A stretch of 46,719 nt of DNA from JACTOJ01 sp032335695. GTDB taxonomy: Bacteria > Bacillota > Clostridia > Clostridiales > Clostridiaceae. How positions within the stretch are numbered: position 1 is the first letter of the stretch; the number at the start of each line of letters is the position of its first letter. Below are positions 15,788 through 24,206 of the stretch, one piece after another. Location: contig NZ_JACTOJ010000033.1 in NCBI RefSeq assembly GCF_032335695.1, positions 1 through 46,719 of the forward strand. The letters are read 5' to 3'. The translations under genes and the position numbers were made by a program. Under the pieces are notes generated by a model, which was given only the letters and a program-made list of their open reading frames with translations, had not been told where the DNA came from and ran no database searches.

Positions 15788-15826
15788 TATTATATTTGTT
15801 ATATATAATATATAACAAATATAATA
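15788..15826. promoter_or_regulatory. Palindromic operator of the GntR operon
   Basis: TATTATATTTGTTATAT and its exact inverse flank a five-base centre, giving 17-bp arms. The core ATTTGTTATAT...ATATAACAAAT is a dyad of the size bound by a GntR dimer. It starts seven bases beyond the GTG and about 19 beyond the ATG of the regulator, so binding would block the promoter. It also lies 100 bases from the divergent plus-strand gene at 15929. Confidence 0.8.
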
Positions 15827-15928
15827 TGAAAGCAATATTTTAGAAAAATTATGAATACATTTTATTACATTCATGATATAATTATCTATGTATTTTTCTT
15901 GAATAAAGGTTATCTTAGGAGTTTTATA

Positions 15929-17026
15929 ATGAACAGGAAAAAAACAATAAGCTTACTAGTCCTAATAATATTATTTTCTCTTTCCTTTTATCTTTACAAG
16001 ATAAACTACACTTCCAGAGGAGAAATTAACAGTCTAATAAATAAATCTTATGGAAAGACTCTTAATTCACAATTAAAAACCAAAATAAAATCAGGAAATC
16101 TTGTCACTGATTACAGCATAGATGAAGCTATGGAAGATATAGATAAATTTCAGCTGAATACTTTAAATGTACCTATAGCAATAAACATAGATAATGCGCA
16201 AGCTTCAGATATGTCCATTATAGATTACAGCAAGCAAAAGGCTATAGATTTGCTAAATAGATTAAAGGGTAAAAAAATAAATATAATTTTAGAGCCTTAC
16301 CCCTGGATAGCTAACGGCAAATTTGCTGAGACTGATTGGAATCCAAGCAACATAAATGACTTTTTCAATAACTGGAAATCCAAAGTTTTGAAACCTTTAA
16401 TAGACGATATAGCTATCCCCTATCACGTAGATGCTTTAAATATAGGAACAAGCTTTGAACATATGGAAGGCTATGAAAAAGCTATGTGCGATATGGTGGA
16501 CTATGCAAGAAAATATTATAAAGGACTTATAACCTATAGAACCAACCATTGGAACACAGCAGTTTGGGACTCTAATTCTCTAGAAGCCTATAATAAAAAA
16601 TTAAATAATAATTTATTTTTAAAATTAGATTTTATATCCATAGCTGCCTACTTTGAGCTTACAGAAAATGCTGTTAATTCACAGGACAAACTATCAGCAG
16701 CCCTAGAAAGCACAGAGATCTATGGGAGGAAACAAAATGTTAAAGGAGAAATAAAAAAGTTTTATGATAAATATAAAAAGCCTATTTTCTTCGGTGAATT
16801 AGGTTTCCCTAGAACTGAATTTGCCTCAAAGGAACCTTGGAATCCTTTAGTATCTAAAAATATTAACGAGGAAGAGCAGGCAAATTGTTTCGCGGCCTAC
16901 AGAAAGGTATTTGAAAAGGAGTCCTGGAACATAGGTTTTTCAGTATTTGCCCTAGGAAAGGCTGATGGAAATTTATATTATCCTGGCAGCAAAGGTGGGA
17001 GCATAATAAAAAATTGGTATAAATAA
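15929..17026 (+). CDS. Membrane-anchored TIM-barrel protein, GH113-like glycosidase
   Basis: About 365 residues. An N-terminal signal anchor (TISLLVLIILFSLSFYLYKI, residues 6-25) places the rest outside the cell. The body looks like a (beta/alpha)8 barrel of the GH113/endo-mannanase type: NTLNVPIAINI, INIILEPYPWIANG, ALNIGTSFEHME with a candidate acid/base Glu, FISIAAYFEL, and PIFFGELGFPR with a candidate nucleophile Glu near residue 302. The substrate is not readable. I start at the ATG 15929 with TTAGGAG upstream; the frame extends to 15851 without a better site. It is followed by a methyltransferase on the same strand. Confidence 0.7.
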   Translation: MNRKKTISLLVLIILFSLSFYLYKINYTSRGEINSLINKSYGKTLNSQLKTKIKSGNLVTDYSIDEAMEDIDKFQLNTLNVPIAINIDNAQASDMSIIDYSKQKAIDLLNRLKGKKINIILEPYPWIANGKFAETDWNPSNINDFFNNWKSKVLKPLIDDIAIPYHVDALNIGTSFEHMEGYEKAMCDMVDYARKYYKGLITYRTNHWNTAVWDSNSLEAYNKKLNNNLFLKLDFISIAAYFELTENAVNSQDKLSAALESTEIYGRKQNVKGEIKKFYDKYKKPIFFGELGFPRTEFASKEPWNPLVSKNINEEEQANCFAAYRKVFEKESWNIGFSVFALGKADGNLYYPGSKGGSIIKNWYK

Positions 17027-17075
17027 AAGCAGTCATTTAACTGACTATAAACTTATTATACGAGGAGTTTTTAGC

Positions 17076-17885
17076 ATGAAGGATGTTGCAGATTTTTACG
17101 AAAGCTACGATGAAGATAATAGACTCTCTAAGGATAATGCAAGAAAAATCGAATTCACCATGACAGTGAACTTGCTGAATCAATATATAAAACCAAAGGA
17201 TAAAATCTTGGAGCTTGGTGCTGGAACTGGTGCTTATTCCTTTTACTACGCCAGAAAAGGAAATTCCGTTGAAGCTTTGGATTTAACTCCTAAACATATA
17301 AAAATAATTAACGAAAAAATAAGTAAGGAAAAAGGCAAAATAAATATTCGTGCAAGCTTGGGGGATGCATCAAATCTTCAGGATTTTAAAGACGAAAGCT
17401 TTGATGCAGTAAACTGTTTAGGTCCTATGTATCATATACAAGCTGAAGAAAAAAGGATACAATGTATAAATGAAGCTTTGAGAGTATTGAAGCCCAAAGG
17501 CATTTTAGCTATCTCATATATAAACAAACACTTCATAATCCAAAGTACAATGGCTAATCAGAGAGAGTTTTTTACTGACAGCTTCCTAAATAAAATACTA
17601 ACTCTAGGAGTGGATAAATGCGGAAGTGATGATTGTTTCTTTCCCATTGCTTTCTTTACAGCACCTGAGGAAATCCAAGCTTTTATTTCTAAATTTCCAC
17701 TAGAAATCATTGACCATGCAGCCATAGACGGTACAACCGCTCTTTTAAGAAGCCATATAAATGAATTAAATGAGGCTCAATATGCTACTTGGATAAATTA
17801 TTGCTTAAAAACCTGCAGAGATAAGAACATACTTGGGTTAAGCAATCACGGTATGATAATCTGCAGAAAAAAATCTGCGTTTTAG
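17076..17885 (+). CDS. Class I SAM-dependent methyltransferase
   Basis: 269 residues with motif I ILELGAGTGAYSFYYARKG (about residue 46), strand-2 acidic residue in EALDLTP, DAVNCLGPMYHI for motif II and ALRVLKPKGILAISYINK for the post motif. This is the common clostridial methyltransf_25/11 type for small molecules; the acceptor is unknown. The ATG has CGAGGAG upstream. It lies 50 bases after the GH113-like gene and 32 bases before a small membrane protein gene, so the three may be one transcript. It is a different lineage from the T-box methyltransferase at 3829. Confidence 0.88.
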   Translation: MKDVADFYESYDEDNRLSKDNARKIEFTMTVNLLNQYIKPKDKILELGAGTGAYSFYYARKGNSVEALDLTPKHIKIINEKISKEKGKINIRASLGDASNLQDFKDESFDAVNCLGPMYHIQAEEKRIQCINEALRVLKPKGILAISYINKHFIIQSTMANQREFFTDSFLNKILTLGVDKCGSDDCFFPIAFFTAPEEIQAFISKFPLEIIDHAAIDGTTALLRSHINELNEAQYATWINYCLKTCRDKNILGLSNHGMIICRKKSAF

Positions 17886-17916
17886 CAGAAGCAAAGCGAA
17901 TTTTAGGAGGGAACTT

Positions 17917-18204
17917 ATGAAATATGTAGTTATAATTTTAACCTTTTTAATATCTGGCTTTTTTAGTAATTACTTGTACAGAAAAACAGATTTCATCAAA
18001 TTTTTAATAGAAAAATTAAGGATTAATACGAAAGTAAAATGTACTATTATTGATTTAATAGCTCTATTTATGCTAATAGAAGCTGCTTATATAATTTTAC
18101 CTAACTATAAAAATATAGTTGGCATTATCCTTCTATTTGCAGCTGCTACAATAAGTGCAGCCTTAAGCTTCATAAGAATTGAATTAAAGGCGTATAAAAA
18201 GTAG
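17917..18204 (+). CDS. Small membrane protein of unknown function
   Basis: 95 residues with three probable helices: residues 3-18, about 45-62, and 67-85. There is a basic stretch (EKLRINTKVK) between helices 1 and 2. No family is recognised. The ribosome site TTAGGAGG is good. The stop codon TAG shares its last base with the GGGG end of the IS remnant at 18204. The original C-terminus may thus have been replaced when that element inserted. Confidence 0.6.
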   Translation: MKYVVIILTFLISGFFSNYLYRKTDFIKFLIEKLRINTKVKCTIIDLIALFMLIEAAYIILPNYKNIVGIILLFAAATISAALSFIRIELKAYKK

Positions 18205-18358
18205 GGGCTGTCGCACTAAGTAATTAGTGCACAGCTTCTTTTTTCATAAAAAACAAAATCCCCACTCGAAAGAGTAAGGGATTTGTTATAATGTGAAGCT
18301 ACTTTGTTTCGCATAGGTAACAGAGCAAACATTTTCTGTATAAGAATAGTTGCGACAC
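18204..18358. mobile_element. Insertion-sequence end remnant with GGGGCTGTCGCA terminus
   Basis: The left end GGGGCTGTCGCAC matches the ends of the MITE at 2473-2705. It continues into a stem (GCTGT-GCACTAA against TTAGTGC-ACAGC, one bulged base) and TTCTTTTTT, which works as a terminator. A second hairpin follows (ATCCC.ACTC/GAGT..GGGAT), then TTGTTATAATG, a -10-like box. The block ends AGTTGCGACAC, a partial inverse of the left end. It has no coding capacity. It looks like the leader region of an insertion sequence left after deletion, or a second MITE type. Confidence 0.55.
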
Positions 18359-18403
18359 TAACTTGTATTTTAGATATACTCTTAGTTGAAAGGAGGTTAA
18401 CTT

Positions 18404-19306
18404 ATGGATTGGCTTAAAAGAATGAACCGTGCATTAGACTATGTTGAAAGTAATCTAATGAATGAAATTGATATGAATGTTGTGGCTCAAATGGCATGTA
18501 CTTCAACTTATAATTTTCAAAAAATGTTTTCATTTATAACAGAAATATCACTTGTTGAATATATAAGACGAAGGAGATTAACTCTGTCAGCTTTTGAAAT
18601 TCAAAATAGTGATGTGAAGGTAATAGATGTTGCATTAAAGTATGGTTATGAGTCTCCAGTTTCATTTACTAGGGCATTTCAGGCATTGCATGGTATAGTA
18701 CCATCATTGGCACGTGACGGTGGTGTTATACTTAAAGTCTATCCACGAATGTCCTTCCAAATTTCGATTAAAGGAGAGAGTGAGATGGAATACAGAATTG
18801 AAGTGAAAGAGGCTTTTGACATTTTTGGAATTGAGACAATTGGGTCTTCAATCGGAGATGAAAGTTATCAAAGCCCAAGCCAACTTTGGAAAAAATGCCA
18901 CAAAGATGGCTTGTATGAAAAGTTATTTAGAGACTCTGGGGACTTACCCTCGTTTATTTCCCAAGATTTATGTAAGATTCATGGTGCAGTAAATTATAGA
19001 GTCACAGAAGAAAATACATTCCCTTATATGCTTTGTAGTTTCGTAGGAAATAATAGTAATACACAAGGCTATAGCATTGCACATATTCCAGCACAAACTT
19101 ACGCTATATTTCCATCATCAAAATTTAAATGGGATGAAGATTTTGGCTCAATTCTAACTACACTACAAAAAAGATTCTATAGTGAATGGCTACCGACTTC
19201 AAATTATGAAAAGATTGACGGTGCAGAATTTGAAATTTATGGCGGAACTCAGGAATATGGGTATATCGAATTATGGTATCCCGTAGTTAAAAAACAGACT
19301 GATTAG
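18404..19306 (+). CDS. AraC-family regulator with GyrI-like effector domain
   Basis: 300 residues. Residues 5-105 hold the two AraC helix-turn-helix units (ALDYVESNLMNEIDMNVVAQMA; VIDVALKYGYESPVSFTRAF). The rest is an effector-binding domain of the GyrI/SOUL-like fold: MEYRIEVKEAFDIFGIETIG, then YSIAHIPAQTYAIFPS, ending AEFEIYGGTQEYGYIELWYPV. Proteins of this layout (Rob/SoxS-like with GyrI) sense small hydrophobic or cationic compounds and often drive efflux genes. AAAGGAGG precedes the ATG. It is transcribed away from the IS remnant; no target gene is adjacent, as an IS3 relic follows. Confidence 0.9.
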   Translation: MDWLKRMNRALDYVESNLMNEIDMNVVAQMACTSTYNFQKMFSFITEISLVEYIRRRRLTLSAFEIQNSDVKVIDVALKYGYESPVSFTRAFQALHGIVPSLARDGGVILKVYPRMSFQISIKGESEMEYRIEVKEAFDIFGIETIGSSIGDESYQSPSQLWKKCHKDGLYEKLFRDSGDLPSFISQDLCKIHGAVNYRVTEENTFPYMLCSFVGNNSNTQGYSIAHIPAQTYAIFPSSKFKWDEDFGSILTTLQKRFYSEWLPTSNYEKIDGAEFEIYGGTQEYGYIELWYPVVKKQTD

Positions 19307-19406
19307 GCACACTACTTGGCTATCTTTGTAAGAAATTTTCTTAAAAGATGTTTCAAGGGGTAAACTGTACCCTATAAGGTAGACGCAGAAAAGAGGAGGT
19401 GCTTTA

Positions 19407-19799
19407 TTGGGGAAATCAAGAAATCGTGATTTTACAGAAGCAGAGATAAGCATTTTATCCCAAAATAAAAACGTTAAAAATATTTTTCCAAAGCAGATTA
19501 CGTATCAGGATTTTTTTAAGGAGTTATTTATTACTGAGCATAATGCTGGAAAGCTTCCTAGCGATATATTTATAGAAAATGGATTTTATCCTGAGATGAT
19601 AGGACAAAATCGTATTGATAAATGCAGTAGCAGGTGGCGTTTAAAAGCTGTTCGCCCGGAGGTCGTTAGAGATATCCGTAAAGGAAATTCCGGGAGAACT
19701 AAAGCCTCAAAAGATGAATTAAGTATTGAAGAAGAACTGCTACGTTTAAAACAGCAAAATGAGTATCTAAAGCAAGAGAATTCATTATACAAGTACTAA
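19407..19799 (+). CDS. IS3-family OrfA, helix-turn-helix protein
   Basis: 130 residues starting at a TTG eight bases after AGGAGGT. A DNA-binding N-terminal half (FTEAEISILSQNKNVKNIF) is followed by RWRLKAVRPEVV and a C-terminal leucine-zipper-like helix (EELLRLKQQNEYLKQEN) used for OrfA/OrfAB contacts. The last residues SLYKY come from orfB DNA read in another frame across the deletion junction. Without OrfB catalytic residues it may still act as a repressor of related full-length copies, which is inference. Confidence 0.8.
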   Translation: MGKSRNRDFTEAEISILSQNKNVKNIFPKQITYQDFFKELFITEHNAGKLPSDIFIENGFYPEMIGQNRIDKCSSRWRLKAVRPEVVRDIRKGNSGRTKASKDELSIEEELLRLKQQNEYLKQENSLYKY

Positions 19800-20064
19800 A
19801 TTTCAAAAACTTCTAAAAGAAAAAGGCTTTCTACAATCAATGTCTAGAAAGGGAAATTGCTGGGACAATGCTCCGCAGGAATCATTCTTTGGACATATGA
19901 AGGATGAGCTAAATCTTAGCCATTGTTATACATTTGATCAGCTTAAACAGGAAGTTGATGAATACATGAAATACTATAATGATGATCGTTATCTGTGGGA
20001 TCTTATGAAAATGACTCCTAATGAATACTACAACTACTTAACTACAGGTATTAAGCCTTATTAA
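19783..20064 (+). pseudogene. IS3-family OrfB transposase, C-terminal fragment
   Basis: Reading from 19783 gives HYTSTKFQKLLKEKGFLQS, then MSRKGNCWDNAPQESFFGHM with the last catalytic Glu of the DDE triad, then YNDDRYLWDLMKMTPNEYY, the normal C-terminus. HYTS is the segment that in intact copies follows the second catalytic Asp (SDQGxHYTS), so both Asp residues and the N-terminal part are gone. The frame overlaps the end of orfA, as in the parent element. Confidence 0.88.
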
Positions 20065-20149
20065 AAAATCCACCTAGAAATTTTTACTAGGTGGACAGCC
20101 TGTTTTATTGTGTACTTGACAAATGGTACAGTTTACCCCTTCATTTAAT

Positions 20150-21298
20150 TTATTCCATGGCAGCCTGTAAATCTGCAATAATATCTTCAGCCTTCTCTAT
20201 TCCCACGGAAAGTCTTAAAAGCTTTTTAGTTATCCCTAGAGAATTCTTTATATCCTCAGGCACGTCCGCATGAGTTTGCCTGTAAGGATAGGTTATCAAG
20301 GTTTCTACCCCTCCAAGGCTCTCCGCAAACATTATTAAATCCACCTTTTCAAGTATTTTTTCTACTGTTTCTTCACTATTCACTTCAAAGGAAATCATAG
20401 CCCCAAAGCCAGTGGATTGCTTCTTTTGAATTTCATAACCTAAGTGGCTTTCAAGCCCTGGATAATATATTTTCTTAACCTTTGAATGCTTACTTAAGAA
20501 ATCAGCTATTTTCAAAGCGTTCTCCTGCTGCTTTTCCATTCTTATTGAAAGAGTTTTTATTCCTCTCAATATAAGCCAGCTGTCGAAGGGTGAAAGTACG
20601 GAACCTATGCTTTTTTGTAGAAGTCTTAATCTTGAAATAAGCTCTTCATTATCTTTTACTACTATAAAGCCTGCCAAAGTATCATTATGTCCACCTAGGT
20701 ATTTGGTACCGCTGTGAACCACTATATCCGCACCATACTCAAAAGGTTTTTGAAAATGAGGTGTCATAAAGGTATTGTCCACAATAGTTATAGCTCCTAT
20801 TTCTTTTGCTAAAGCTGCTATTGCGCTAATATCGCTTATCTTCATCATAGGATTAGTTGGAGTTTCTATATATATGGCCTTAGTATTAGGTTTTACTGCT
20901 TTTTTAACTAATTCTATGTAGGAAGCATCCACATAGTCAGCCTCTACACCATAAACCTTGAACAGCTCTTCCATTATTCTATAGGTTCCGCCATATAGAT
21001 CATCTGACAATATTATATGATCTCCCGGCTTAAACAATGAGAATAAGCAGGTTATTCCAGCCATGCCTGTAGAGAAAGCCATACCTTCTTTTCCACCCTC
21101 TAATAAAGCTACGGTTTTTTCAACCTCTTCTCTAGTAGGATTCTGCAATCTTGAATAATCATAGCCAGTAGACTGTCCAAGCGCTGGATGCTGAAAGGTA
21201 GCTGTCTGATAGATTGGAATACTTACAGCTCCTGTTTTAGATTTATAACCATTTCCATGAACAACTTTAGTTTCAAAACTTCTACAACAATCTTCCAT
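20150..21298 (-). CDS. Cys/Met metabolism PLP enzyme (cystathionine gamma-synthase/lyase type)
   Basis: 382 residues of the fold-type I gamma-family. Visible are YDYSRLQNPTREEVE, FSTGMAGI, IYIETPTNP, VDNTFMTPHFQKP, and the PLP-binding lysine in HSGTKYLGGHND (about residue 197). The C-terminal LITYPYRQTHADVPEDIK is the usual substrate loop. Family members make or split cystathionine, or add sulfide to O-acetylhomoserine. The short 382-residue size favours MetB/MetC/MccB over the longer O-acetylhomoserine sulfhydrylase; sequence alone does not settle which. AGGAGG precedes the ATG. No S-box or T-box leader is seen upstream. It stands alone. Confidence 0.88.
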   Translation of the reverse strand: MEDCCRSFETKVVHGNGYKSKTGAVSIPIYQTATFQHPALGQSTGYDYSRLQNPTREEVEKTVALLEGGKEGMAFSTGMAGITCLFSLFKPGDHIILSDDLYGGTYRIMEELFKVYGVEADYVDASYIELVKKAVKPNTKAIYIETPTNPMMKISDISAIAALAKEIGAITIVDNTFMTPHFQKPFEYGADIVVHSGTKYLGGHNDTLAGFIVVKDNEELISRLRLLQKSIGSVLSPFDSWLILRGIKTLSIRMEKQQENALKIADFLSKHSKVKKIYYPGLESHLGYEIQKKQSTGFGAMISFEVNSEETVEKILEKVDLIMFAESLGGVETLITYPYRQTHADVPEDIKNSLGITKKLLRLSVGIEKAEDIIADLQAAME

Positions 21299-21451
21299 AA
21301 AAATTCCTCCATTATTATAAAGCTTATAATTTGCAGCATTTCTTATTTTTTACTATACTTATTTGTTTAATTATATTTCCTTGAAATTTTGTTGTCAAAT
21401 ATAATGAAGGAAGTTTTATAGCAATGCCTCTTAAAACCTTTCCAATTTCTG

Positions 21452-21480
21452 TTGACTTACATAAATTGGAGGAGTATAAT
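21452..21480 (+). promoter_or_regulatory. Sigma-A promoter of ABC-2 exporter operon
   Basis: TTGACT (21452-21457), 17 bases, TATAAT (21475-21480): a near-consensus promoter 48 bases before the first ABC gene. Confidence 0.8.
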
Positions 21481-21527
21481 TTAAAGCCTGTTCTAATTTT
21501 CAAGACCTGCATTTTGGAGGTGATTTT

Positions 21528-22508
21528 TTGAAACATATTCTAGTAGAAAACCTTTCTAAAGACTACAAGGTATATCAGCGAGAAAAAGGTATAAACGGCG
21601 CACTTAAGGGTTTCTTTAAGCCTAAAGTGAAAGTAGTGAATGCACTAAAGGACGTAAGCTTTTCAATTGATGCTGGAGAACTTATTGGCTACATAGGGCC
21701 TAATGGCTCTGGTAAATCTACCACTATAAAAATCTTAAGCGGAATCTTAGTCCCAAGCTCCGGTAAGGTAGAAATAATGGGAAGAATACCCTGGAAGCAA
21801 AGAGTGAAGCATGTTGAAAATATTGGTGTGGTATTTGGACAGCGAACTCAGCTTTGGTGGGATGTCCCCATAATAGATTCCTTAGAACTGATAAAGGATA
21901 TTTATGGTGTTAGTTCACAAAATTTCAAAACTTCCCTAGAAGAACTAGTGGAAATACTGGATTTAAAAGACCTTTTGAATACCCCCTTAAGGCAGCTAAG
22001 TCTTGGACAAAGAATGCGCTGCGAACTAGCAGGTTCTCTAATACATAAACCTAATCTGTTATTTCTTGATGAACCTACCATTGGATTAGATGCCATAAGC
22101 AAACTAAAAGTAAGAGAATTTTTAAAGAAATACAATAAAAATCATGGAACTACCATAATATTAACCACTCACGATATGGATGACATAGAAGCTCTCTGCA
22201 GCAGAGTTATGGTAATAGGTCACGGCAATCTATTATTTGACGGTTCCTTAGATAGCCTAAGAAATAAGTATGCTCCTGATAAAAGAATAATAGCTACTAT
22301 AGAAGGAGACATGCCTAAAGCTATTAATTCAGCTAAAGCCATAAAAATAGATGGACAAAAGGCTACCATACTATTCAATCCTAACCTAATATCTTCTCCA
22401 GAGATGATATCTAATTTGACACTAAACTATTCTGTAAAAGACTTAGTAGTAGAAAATCTGCCTATAGAAGAGATAATTGCTAAAATGTACAAGGAGGTGT
22501 CTCTATGA
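21528..22508 (+). CDS. ABC transporter ATP-binding protein (ABC-2 exporter)
   Basis: 326 residues. Walker A is GYIGPNGSGKSTTIK (about residue 60), the signature is LSLGQRMRCELAG (the ABC LSxGQ), and Walker B is LLFLDEPTIGLD followed by a switch His in LTTHDMDD. The N-terminal YQREKGINGALKGFFKPK segment before the Walker A is typical of the subgroup paired with PF06182-type permeases, which export unknown substrates (natA-like annotations are common). The start is a TTG six bases after GGAGGTGA. The stop overlaps the next ATG by four bases, giving a three-gene operon. Confidence 0.92.
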   Translation: MKHILVENLSKDYKVYQREKGINGALKGFFKPKVKVVNALKDVSFSIDAGELIGYIGPNGSGKSTTIKILSGILVPSSGKVEIMGRIPWKQRVKHVENIGVVFGQRTQLWWDVPIIDSLELIKDIYGVSSQNFKTSLEELVEILDLKDLLNTPLRQLSLGQRMRCELAGSLIHKPNLLFLDEPTIGLDAISKLKVREFLKKYNKNHGTTIILTTHDMDDIEALCSRVMVIGHGNLLFDGSLDSLRNKYAPDKRIIATIEGDMPKAINSAKAIKIDGQKATILFNPNLISSPEMISNLTLNYSVKDLVVENLPIEEIIAKMYKEVSL

Positions 22509-23314
22509 GAATCGCTCCTTACAAATCCATCTTTCGCATAAAGCTGATTTCCGGCCTTCAATATAGAACGGTTGCCCTAGCCAGCATATGCATAAATTTA
22601 TTTTGGGGACTCATACTTACCACCCTGATGCTTTTATTTTATAGGCTTGGAAGACCTCATGATTTAAATATGACCTTAAAGCAGTCCATAAGCTATATTT
22701 GGATAGTTCAATGCTTCATTAGCCTAATCCCATTACAGCTAGACAGCGAAGTTTATCAAAGGATAACCAGCGGCGATTTTGCCTATGAGCTTTGCAGGCC
22801 TTTAGATATGTACAATCATTGGTTTGCTAGATCTATGGCTTCCAGAGTAGCAAATACCCTATTGAAATCAGGCATAGCCTTAATCATATGTTTTCTTATT
22901 CCTGAGCCCTATAGACTGCAGCCTCCCAGCAGTTTAACTGCATTGCTTGGAAGCATACTCCTGCTCTTTGGAGCATTGCTTTTATCCTGCTCTTTTTCCA
23001 ACTTTATGAACACCATACTGCTGAATGTAGAGCTTGGACCAGGTCTTAACAACCTATTGAGTGCAATAATAACTGTGTTTTCAGGCTCCTTAGTTCCCCT
23101 ATCCATCTTCCCTGATTGGATAAAGCCTGTACTTACTGCTCTTCCTTTTTCAGGGCTTATAGATTATCCCTGTGAAATCTATACTGGAATAATGCCTGCA
23201 GCTGGAGTGCCCCAGTTATTTTTAAGGCAATTATTATGGATAGTTATATTGACAGCTGTGGGAAGATGGAACCTAGCTAGATTCTTAAAGAAAACAGTTA
23301 TTCAAGGAGGCTAA
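22505..23314 (+). CDS. ABC-2 permease subunit, PF06182 type (first)
   Basis: 269 residues with about six membrane helices: residues 22-45, 58-75, 115-133, 145-165, 178-200 and 235-252. The order, with SYIWIVQCFISLIPLQLDSEVYQRITSGDFAYELCRPLDMYNHWF after helix 2, is characteristic of the DUF990/ABC2_membrane_6 permeases. Overlap with the ATPase gene (ATGA) and a one-base gap to the next permease show one operon. It forms a heterodimeric channel with the next protein. The transported compound is unknown. Confidence 0.85.
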   Translation: MRIAPYKSIFRIKLISGLQYRTVALASICINLFWGLILTTLMLLFYRLGRPHDLNMTLKQSISYIWIVQCFISLIPLQLDSEVYQRITSGDFAYELCRPLDMYNHWFARSMASRVANTLLKSGIALIICFLIPEPYRLQPPSSLTALLGSILLLFGALLLSCSFSNFMNTILLNVELGPGLNNLLSAIITVFSGSLVPLSIFPDWIKPVLTALPFSGLIDYPCEIYTGIMPAAGVPQLFLRQLLWIVILTAVGRWNLARFLKKTVIQGG

Positions 23315-23315
23315 A

Positions 23316-24101
23316 ATGAGCGATTTAAGACTTTATTTTAATTATGTGAAAGTAAATGTAAGATCTACTCTTCAATATAAGACTTGGCCTCTATCCATAC
23401 TTACCACCATAGTAAACAGCATAGTAGATTTTATGGGGGTTATCATTCTTTTTTCCAGGTTCGGAAATCTAGGTGGATGGACAAGATTTCATGTTTTATT
23501 AGTATATGGCATAGCAGCTTCTTCCTTTGGTCTTGCGGAATGGTTCTCTAGAGGCTACGATGTATTTCCCTACTATGTGGGAGCAGGAAATTTTGATAAA
23601 ATATTATTAAGACCAAGAAATACCTTTTTGCAGGTGCTGGGAGAAAAGTTTGAATTTCAGCGCTTTGGGCGCGTTGGTGTAGGTATATTTTGCATTGTTT
23701 ATTCACTCAATACACTAGGAGTTCATATTACCTCTATTAAACTCTTAGCTTTAATAGGCTCACTTATTGGAGGTTTTCTGGTATATACATCTATTTTCAT
23801 GCTGCTGTCCACTTTATCCTTTTGGACTCTTCAGCCTTTAGATATTATGTATATCTTCACCAATGCCACTCTTCAATATGCTCAGATACCGCTGCCTCTT
23901 CTTGGACGAGGTATTCAAAGCTTTTTGACCTTCATACTTCCCTTAGGACTTTGCTATTACTATCCTGCCATGCTTATATGCGGCAGTGAAGCTTCTAAGT
24001 GGACTGGCTTTATGGCCCTTCCCGGAGGTATATTATTTTTTATATTTTCATTATTCATATGGAAGGTTGGTGTAAGACACTATCATTCTTCTGGAAGCTA
24101 A
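23316..24101 (+). CDS. ABC-2 permease subunit, PF06182 type (second)
   Basis: 261 residues with six helices. The conserved FDKILLRPRNTFLQVLGEKFEFQRFGR segment after helix 2 corresponds to the ELCRPLDMYNHW segment of its partner, a hallmark of the paired DUF990 permeases. The C-terminal half has LPLGLCYYYPAMLICG. AGGAGG lies before the ATG inside the end of the preceding gene. A strong terminator follows, closing the three-gene exporter operon. Confidence 0.85.
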   Translation: MSDLRLYFNYVKVNVRSTLQYKTWPLSILTTIVNSIVDFMGVIILFSRFGNLGGWTRFHVLLVYGIAASSFGLAEWFSRGYDVFPYYVGAGNFDKILLRPRNTFLQVLGEKFEFQRFGRVGVGIFCIVYSLNTLGVHITSIKLLALIGSLIGGFLVYTSIFMLLSTLSFWTLQPLDIMYIFTNATLQYAQIPLPLLGRGIQSFLTFILPLGLCYYYPAMLICGSEASKWTGFMALPGGILFFIFSLFIWKVGVRHYHSSGS

Positions 24102-24146
24102 AATATTGGAGGATTCTGATTGCTGCCATAGAACATATCCTGAAAT

Positions 24147-24178
24147 AAAAAATGAGTTCCAACGCGAACTCATTTTTT
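24147..24178. terminator. Terminator between exporter operon and glucuronidase gene
   Basis: AAAAAATGAGTTC and GAACTCATTTTTT form a 13-bp stem with a six-base loop, with A and T runs on both sides. It serves both convergent units. Confidence 0.9.
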
Positions 24179-24206
24179 ATCATTATTCTTTTAAAACATA
24201 TCCTTA

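Larger units (their letters stand above)
19353..20143 (+). mobile_element. IS3-family element, internal deletion derivative
   Basis: The ends match: AAGGGGTAAACTGTACC at 19355-19371 and its exact inverse at 20125-20141. The right end finishes in CA, as usual for IS3; the left reads TCAA instead of TGAA. Between them are a complete orfA and only the last quarter of orfB, fused by a deletion near 19780. A hairpin (TCCACCTAG/CTAGGTGGA) closes the element internally. No clear 3-bp target duplication is seen. At about 790 bp against the usual 1.3-1.5 kb, roughly half a kilobase or more is missing, so it cannot transpose alone. Confidence 0.88.

Noticed and set aside
19350..20146. Three-base target duplication around the IS3 relic
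   Set aside because: The flanks read GTT and TTT, so they do not match exactly.
21299..21527. S-box (SAM) riboswitch upstream of the cystathionine-type gene
   Set aside because: No conserved S-box stems or terminator are present; the region holds only AT-rich sequence and the exporter promoter.
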